Part shown: positions 59,690 through 64,000 of the stretch, piece by piece
Layout of the letters: each line of letters begins with the position of its first letter
Position numbering within the stretch: position 1 is the first letter of the stretch
NCBI RefSeq assembly: GCF_037975245.1
Contig: NC_092573.1
Span: 10,873,501-10,937,500, forward strand
Reading direction: 5' to 3'
DNA length: 64,000 nt
DNA from: Apostichopus japonicus
Lineage: Eukaryota; Echinodermata; Holothuroidea; Aspidochirotida; Stichopodidae
Program-made: the position numbers and the translations under genes
The notes under the pieces: generated by a model
Seen by the model: the letters and a program-made list of their open reading frames with translations, nothing else
What the model was told of the DNA's origin: nothing
The model's database searches: none

Positions 59690-60115
59690 AGGTATTTATA
59701 AGAAGCGTTTGGATCGATCTTTTAGAGTCGTTTCTACTGACCTATCAGGGGTATTTTGGCCCATCTCTAGTATTGGTAATTTTGACATATCTATTAAGGG
59801 TATATTTACGTTTTACCGATCGCGTTGCCTATTAGGGTTACCTTATTTTGGACGGATCTATTAGAGGCATCTATCAAGAGGTGTTTTCTTACGATTTATG
59901 GTTTTAGTTACTTTTTTCATCGATCTATCAATGGTAGTTTGACAGATGAATTGTGAGTATTCTGTTTAGATTACGTTACTTTTGACCGATATTTTGCTCA
60001 GAGATATTGTATCTAATCTCTTAGGGCTCTTGTGAAATATCTCCCATAGGCACTGCGATTGATCTCTACGGGGCATGGTGCACAATCTCTGGGTGGCAAT
60101 GTGAATCATCTAGTT
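59690..60115. repeat. Degenerate tandem repeat, about 35-50-bp spacing
   Basis: Variants of GATCTATTAGGGGTATTTT recur about ten times: for example gatcttttagagtcgttt, acctatcaggggtattttgg, catctctagtattggtaatt, atatctattaagggtatatt, ggatctattagaggcatcta, cgatctatcaatggtagttt, taatctcttagggctcttgt, tgatctctacggggcatggt and caatctctgggtggcaatgt. The interval text (ttttgac, ttacgtt) is also loosely shared. This is an ancient minisatellite, easily missed because no two units are identical. Confidence 0.65.
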
Positions 60116-61360
60116 GGCAAATGATAATAGCTTTATCCACAAAAAAAAAATAATGTTCTTTCAAATGATAAATGACACTTTTGAACCATCGACATTGTAC
60201 TGGACGTCATGGATGATATAATTCCTTTTTATCAAATACGTTATCTCATTCGACTTGAGAGACATCACACTTTTCTTTCACACACATGCAAGAGTGACGA
60301 CTCGACACATGTGAAAATATGACGTCATCGAGTCACACATATCGCTCCCGATTTTTAAGGTTTTCCTTCTTTTCTTAAAAATGTTTATTTTCTGTAATAG
60401 AAATTGTTTTTGCAAATACTGAATCTGTAATATTGAAATTATTTCCTGACCTAATGATGACCTTGGTTTAAATACCAAACTTGGTTATCCCCCTAACGGG
60501 ACGAGATTTTTCACATTTGTTTTGGCTGGGGAATGGGGTGGGAGGAGGGGGGGGGGGAGTTAAGCATCATCAAAATCTCTATCATTTCATAAAAAGATGA
60601 TGGCTGAATTTGCTTCTCCTTTTACTTTATAGAGCCTAGGTAGCATCCATGAATAAAACCCAACACCATTTGTAACGCATTTCATCAAACAATTTTATTT
60701 AAGAACAATAATATTATTTTGATTTTAATGATGATTCTGAAGAGCTACCTTTAATTATGACCCGTGTACTAAACTAGGTAACCCAGCCACTCTTATCAAT
60801 ATACTCCTACATTGTACAAAAGATATTATATTCCCCAAAGGTAATTGTTACGGAAATGTCATAAAAACCTTCATTTTATTTTGTTTCTTAATTCCTTGGA
60901 ACAAATCGTCATTGATTACCTCCAGGGCTTCAGTCACCAAAGAAAGTCAAACCAAAGTTAGTTGAGGTTTACTTGTCAAGCATAATCCGCCTGTCTTTTC
61001 TAAGTTAGGATTCAGCCAAAAGTCTACCATTCGCTATCGTTAGTAGGCCTCTAGATAGTGGCTATAACACACGCTACTGAAGACCTGCCTTAGACTTCGA
61101 TAAAGTATAAAATAAAATATACGATATTTTCCTGGAAAACTTCAAGTCCAATCCCTATGTGTATTTTATGATGTAATTATACCTTCAGCCTTCAGGCTCG
61201 GATCAGGAAGGGGATGTCGGGTTACACCCCCTCCCCCTGCAACTTTCTTCCAACACACACTAATAATAAATCAAATAAAAGTAGTTATTAGCATAATATT
61301 GCATGTATTGATTTAGTTATTTGTCTGTTTTATAGCCTTAATACGCCTCAAAATGCATCA
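60116..61360. other. No recognised gene
   Basis: AT-rich DNA with a poly-G run (60548-60557). Nothing is recognised. Confidence 0.55.
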
Positions 61361-61514
61361 TTGCTCGTCGGGGGGGGGGGGAGGGGTGGGTAGGGGAGGG
61401 GAGGGGCAGGAACCCCATTCTCCTATATGGGAGTCGGTTTTAATGATGCATGGCCACACACCCTCCTGTAAAAATTCCTAGATCCACTTGATCGAAAGAA
61501 AACAAGCCAAAAAA

Positions 61515-61775
61515 AAAAATACAAACCAAGACAATACAATACAAATACAATACAATACAATACGATACAAACAATACAAAACCAAACAATACAAAACAAT
61601 ACAAAACAAAACAATTCAAAACAATACATGCAAAACAAAACAATACAAAACCAAACAATACAAAACAATACAATACAAAACAATTCAAAACAATTCAAAA
61701 CAAAACAATTCAAAACAATACATGCAAAACAAAACAATACAATACCAAACAATACAATACTATACAAAACAAGCA
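61515..61775. repeat. CAATACAAAA satellite-like array
   Basis: Five-base units (aatac, aaaac, aattc) are arranged in a higher-order pattern. A block of about 95 bp (aaaacaattcaaaacaatac, atgcaaaacaaaacaatac) occurs twice, at about 61607 and 61701. The array yields long Phe/Leu/Cys minus-strand frames and Asn/Lys/Gln plus-strand frames, which are artefacts. Confidence 0.92.
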
Positions 61776-62135
61776 AACTATATAATGATGGTTAGGTTAA
61801 CTGTATGGACGAATTGCAGTTTCATATGTTAGCTATCAGTTAAACCTTTGAGTAATAGAGGGCCGTACAAAGAAATTAAAAACCAATGCCTTGTATCACA
61901 TTTGCTATTAAATAGATTATGGACTATAATAACCTCTTCTAGCTTCGACATGATATCAGGCAGCTTGCGGTTTGTAATGTATATATGAATACCAAGTCAG
62001 CATCCAATGTGTGTTTCAAGTGCAAATATATGCAGCGTTATTTGAGAGTATCATGACACTCTTTTATATATTTCCAGTTGAAAGTGATATTTTATCACAA
62101 TATTGATCGTATCTGGTAATGGCCGTAGGAGTGGA
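61776..62135. other. No recognised gene
   Basis: AT-rich DNA. It may be the 3' UTR of the minus-strand LINE that follows. Confidence 0.45.
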
Positions 62136-63340
62136 AACCTTACCTAGTAATAGTAGATATATAGACATAATTTATAGAACGAAATGCCAGAGAAAATCTG
62201 GTAAAGAGCCATTCGTTATTATTTGGAAATTGGGTTTTTATTAAATTAGTTTTCCATAACTTGGGGATGGCAGCAATAATTTCAGTGGTGAATGCCAATC
62301 TATCAATTCCGTTTTTCACGAAAAATTTCTGATAAGACATAACATTGCCATCATCCGTAAAACAAAAAATCACATATTTAGAACGCATTGTTGCTTAATA
62401 AAAACACATGAAGAAGATAATCGGATTGTTGATTCTGATACAGCCATTATTTAGCACATACTGATTGACAAAATCCCCTTTCAGGAACTTAAATTATATT
62501 CAGCCCAAGCATCGAAAACCTGATTAACAAATGTATCAGACGATATGACGTCACCGTTGCCATAGTTACAGCTAAAAAGAAAATTACCCCCCATCCCATA
62601 GTTTCTTAGTGCATAATTAAATATTTCCATGGTCTGTTGTGTCCATTAAGACGAATTTTTATCAAAGTTGTCTTTAAACTGTTGGAGAAAAGTATGAATA
62701 TCTATCAGGTTTAACCCCCCCCCCCACCACACTATACTTTTTGTTTTACACAGCACAGACCTTTTAATCTTATCCAGCTTACTATTCCCAAATGGAATTG
62801 TAAAACAGATTGTTCAGTTCTCGGACGAAATAATCAGGAGGGGTAGGGAGAACTGAATAAAAATTCAAGCTGTGAAATGGCAATATATCTTAATTATGAG
62901 TACTTTTCCAATGCGAGTAATGTCACGAGCAAATCAAAGATTAAGAAGATGTTTTTATACGAGCCAGCTTGTGGACATAATTCAAACGGAAAATGTCTTC
63001 CGCATTGTGCGAGAAAGAAATACCTAGATACTTTATAGAGCTTATAAAAGATTCTAAAATTAAACAAATGAATGTAATCAGGGTACTAAAGCTTAACAAA
63101 AGGACCAAGGAGAAACAAATTTGATTTATCGATATTAATAGTAAGCCCTGACAAGCTAGAAAACAAGTTGAATAGTTTATACGCCCCTGAGAGAGAGATA
63201 AGTACCTCCTGTTATGACGACCGTGTGATCCGAATACTGCAGGGAGATATGAAAGGAGACACCAGAAATATGTTAAGTTCCTTGATGACAGGATTAGTCA
63301 TAATTAATGAGTGAAATATTTCAGTATAAGTGATAAACAG
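62136..63340 (-). pseudogene. L1/Tx1-like LINE ORF2, 3' part
   Basis: Reading the minus strand from 63340 down, the RT continues with LFITYTEIFHSLIMTNPVIK. Next comes the catalytic block QYSDHTVVITGG, where the usual YADD is YSDH, so the RT is dead. Then GLTINIDKSNLFLLGP follows. After a gap comes NNLFYNSIWE, a one-base frameshift near 62796, then SKLDKIKRSVLCK (the WKxKxxKIKR-like motif of L1-type elements). The end is a stretch with SYQKFFVKNGIDRLAFTT then EIIAAIPKLWK, matching the L1 C-terminal AIPKxWK block. Multiple frameshifts are present. Confidence 0.78.
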
Positions 63341-63711
63341 TTAAAGGCATTGAAGACTCGCCCCAAACCGCGTGCGGCCATCTGAAAAAAAAGTTAACTT
63401 TCTGTTGCTTACAAGTGACGTTTTGTTCGTGTCGCTACAAAATGCAGACAGTAATGAAACGTGATACCTTGTTATCTTTAGCTGGACCTGAGATGTCCAT
63501 CGCTGAATCGTTTGTATACTGTGCTGTGGGTATTGACCGCAGCTGTATGTACTGACTGTACACTAGTGTCTAATTTCCGACGGTAGCAAGCTGTGTGTGT
63601 ATTTTCTGGGATCGATGGTGGTTTTTAACACTTCTGTTACACCCCATTCGAAACTAGGTCAAATTACCGGCATTAGACGTTTCTCTTTGCGCGAGTCTCC
63701 ACACCCTTTAA
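63341..63711. mobile_element. TTAA-flanked MITE, 363 bp, inside the LINE RT
   Basis: The element occupies 63345-63707, with TTAA at 63341-63344 and 63708-63711. The left end is TTAAAGGCATTGAAGACTCG and the right end GCGAGTCTCCACACCCTTTAA: inverted, with about 17 of 23 positions matching. Removing the element and one TTAA joins the LINE reading exactly: Leu-Asn-Pro on one side and LFITYTEIF on the other, aligning to the conserved LSPLLF..AVEI of LINE RTs. TTAA targets indicate a piggyBac or Kolobok-type origin. There is no transposase. Confidence 0.88.
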
Positions 63712-63960
63712 GGGTTGAGATGGAACCCTTGACGGACACCTCGCGAAACCCCGAAATACCTTGACAAGAAAAAATTATTCGAAACACAATTAGTGATGTT
63801 ACTGTATAGGAGACCTTGACCCACTCTTTGAGTTGGGGGCCAAAGTTGAACAAGGGTATTCTGAATAAAGTCCCAATCTGAACGATCAAAGGCTTTCTCG
63901 AAGTCTAAAAGAGTAATGCACCTTGTATAGACTTTCATCACAATACCAGATAGGTAAGGT
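63712..63960 (-). pseudogene. L1/Tx1-like LINE ORF2, RT palm
   Basis: The minus-strand peptide includes LLDFEKAFDRSDWDFIQNTL, then a VGQGLLYSNITNCVSNNFFL stretch and SRGVRQGFHLNP. These are RT motifs A (LDFEKAFDRxDW, first catalytic Asp) and B (SRGVRQG, usually followed by CPLSP). It reads without a stop from 63941 to 63712. It continues on the other side of the TTAA element. The upstream part of ORF2 lies outside the window or in 63960-64000. Confidence 0.88.
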
Positions 63961-64000
63961 CTTGAATGAGCCTTATGTTTTCCCCAATAAATCTACCTTT

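Noticed and set aside
61423-61832. Phe/Cys-rich (minus) and Asn/Gln/Lys-rich (plus) frames of up to 117 codons
   Set aside because: Produced by the CAATACAAAA array. The peptide periodicity follows the DNA unit.

Overview
The window is eukaryotic, intron-rich, AT-rich animal DNA. The only cellular gene I can recognise is the 3' portion of UPF1 (RENT1), the helicase of nonsense-mediated mRNA decay, on the + strand. The protein aligns well with vertebrate UPF1, but the introns are invertebrate-like and full of transposon debris. Long (TA)n tracts, poly-G runs, hAT and TTAA-type MITEs, tRNA-derived SINEs, CR1-like and L1/Tx1-like LINEs and a Penelope-like fragment fit a marine invertebrate, perhaps an echinoderm. 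That placement is inference: no sequence here fixes the species.

Region 1 (1-21575) is UPF1. Eight exons join in frame: 2720-2837, 6389-6688, 8747-8921, 10096-10189, 17738-17980, 18459-18520, 20134-20280 and 21471-21575. They give 413 residues plus stop. They cover the end of the helicase core (motifs V and VI), the conserved domain after it, a proline-rich stretch, an RG-rich stretch and an SQ-rich tail of the kind SMG1 phosphorylates. The introns hold minisatellites, hAT and TTAA elements, and two copies of a repeat bounded by AAGGAATC; one copy carries perfect nuclear-receptor DR1 motifs.

Region 2 (21576 to about 28570) is the UPF1 3' UTR and apparently gene-free DNA.

Region 3 (28570-64000) has no recognised host gene. 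Its value is a stratified record of transposition in which insertions can be read to the base. A MULE-like foldback element (9-bp target duplication) sits in a tRNA-Ser-like SINE, which itself sits in a minisatellite. A hAT element (8-bp duplication) sits in a CR1-like LINE. A TTAA-flanked MITE sits inside the reverse transcriptase of an L1/Tx1-like LINE. Five copies of one hAT-associated core repeat occur between 34 kb and 57 kb. A Penelope-like GIY-YIG fragment lies at 51.5-51.9 kb. (TA)n arrays recur every few kilobases and often adjoin the same repeat families.

I found no prokaryotic-type system, CRISPR array, rRNA or convincing functional tRNA. All protein identifications come from motif recognition by eye; no database search was run.
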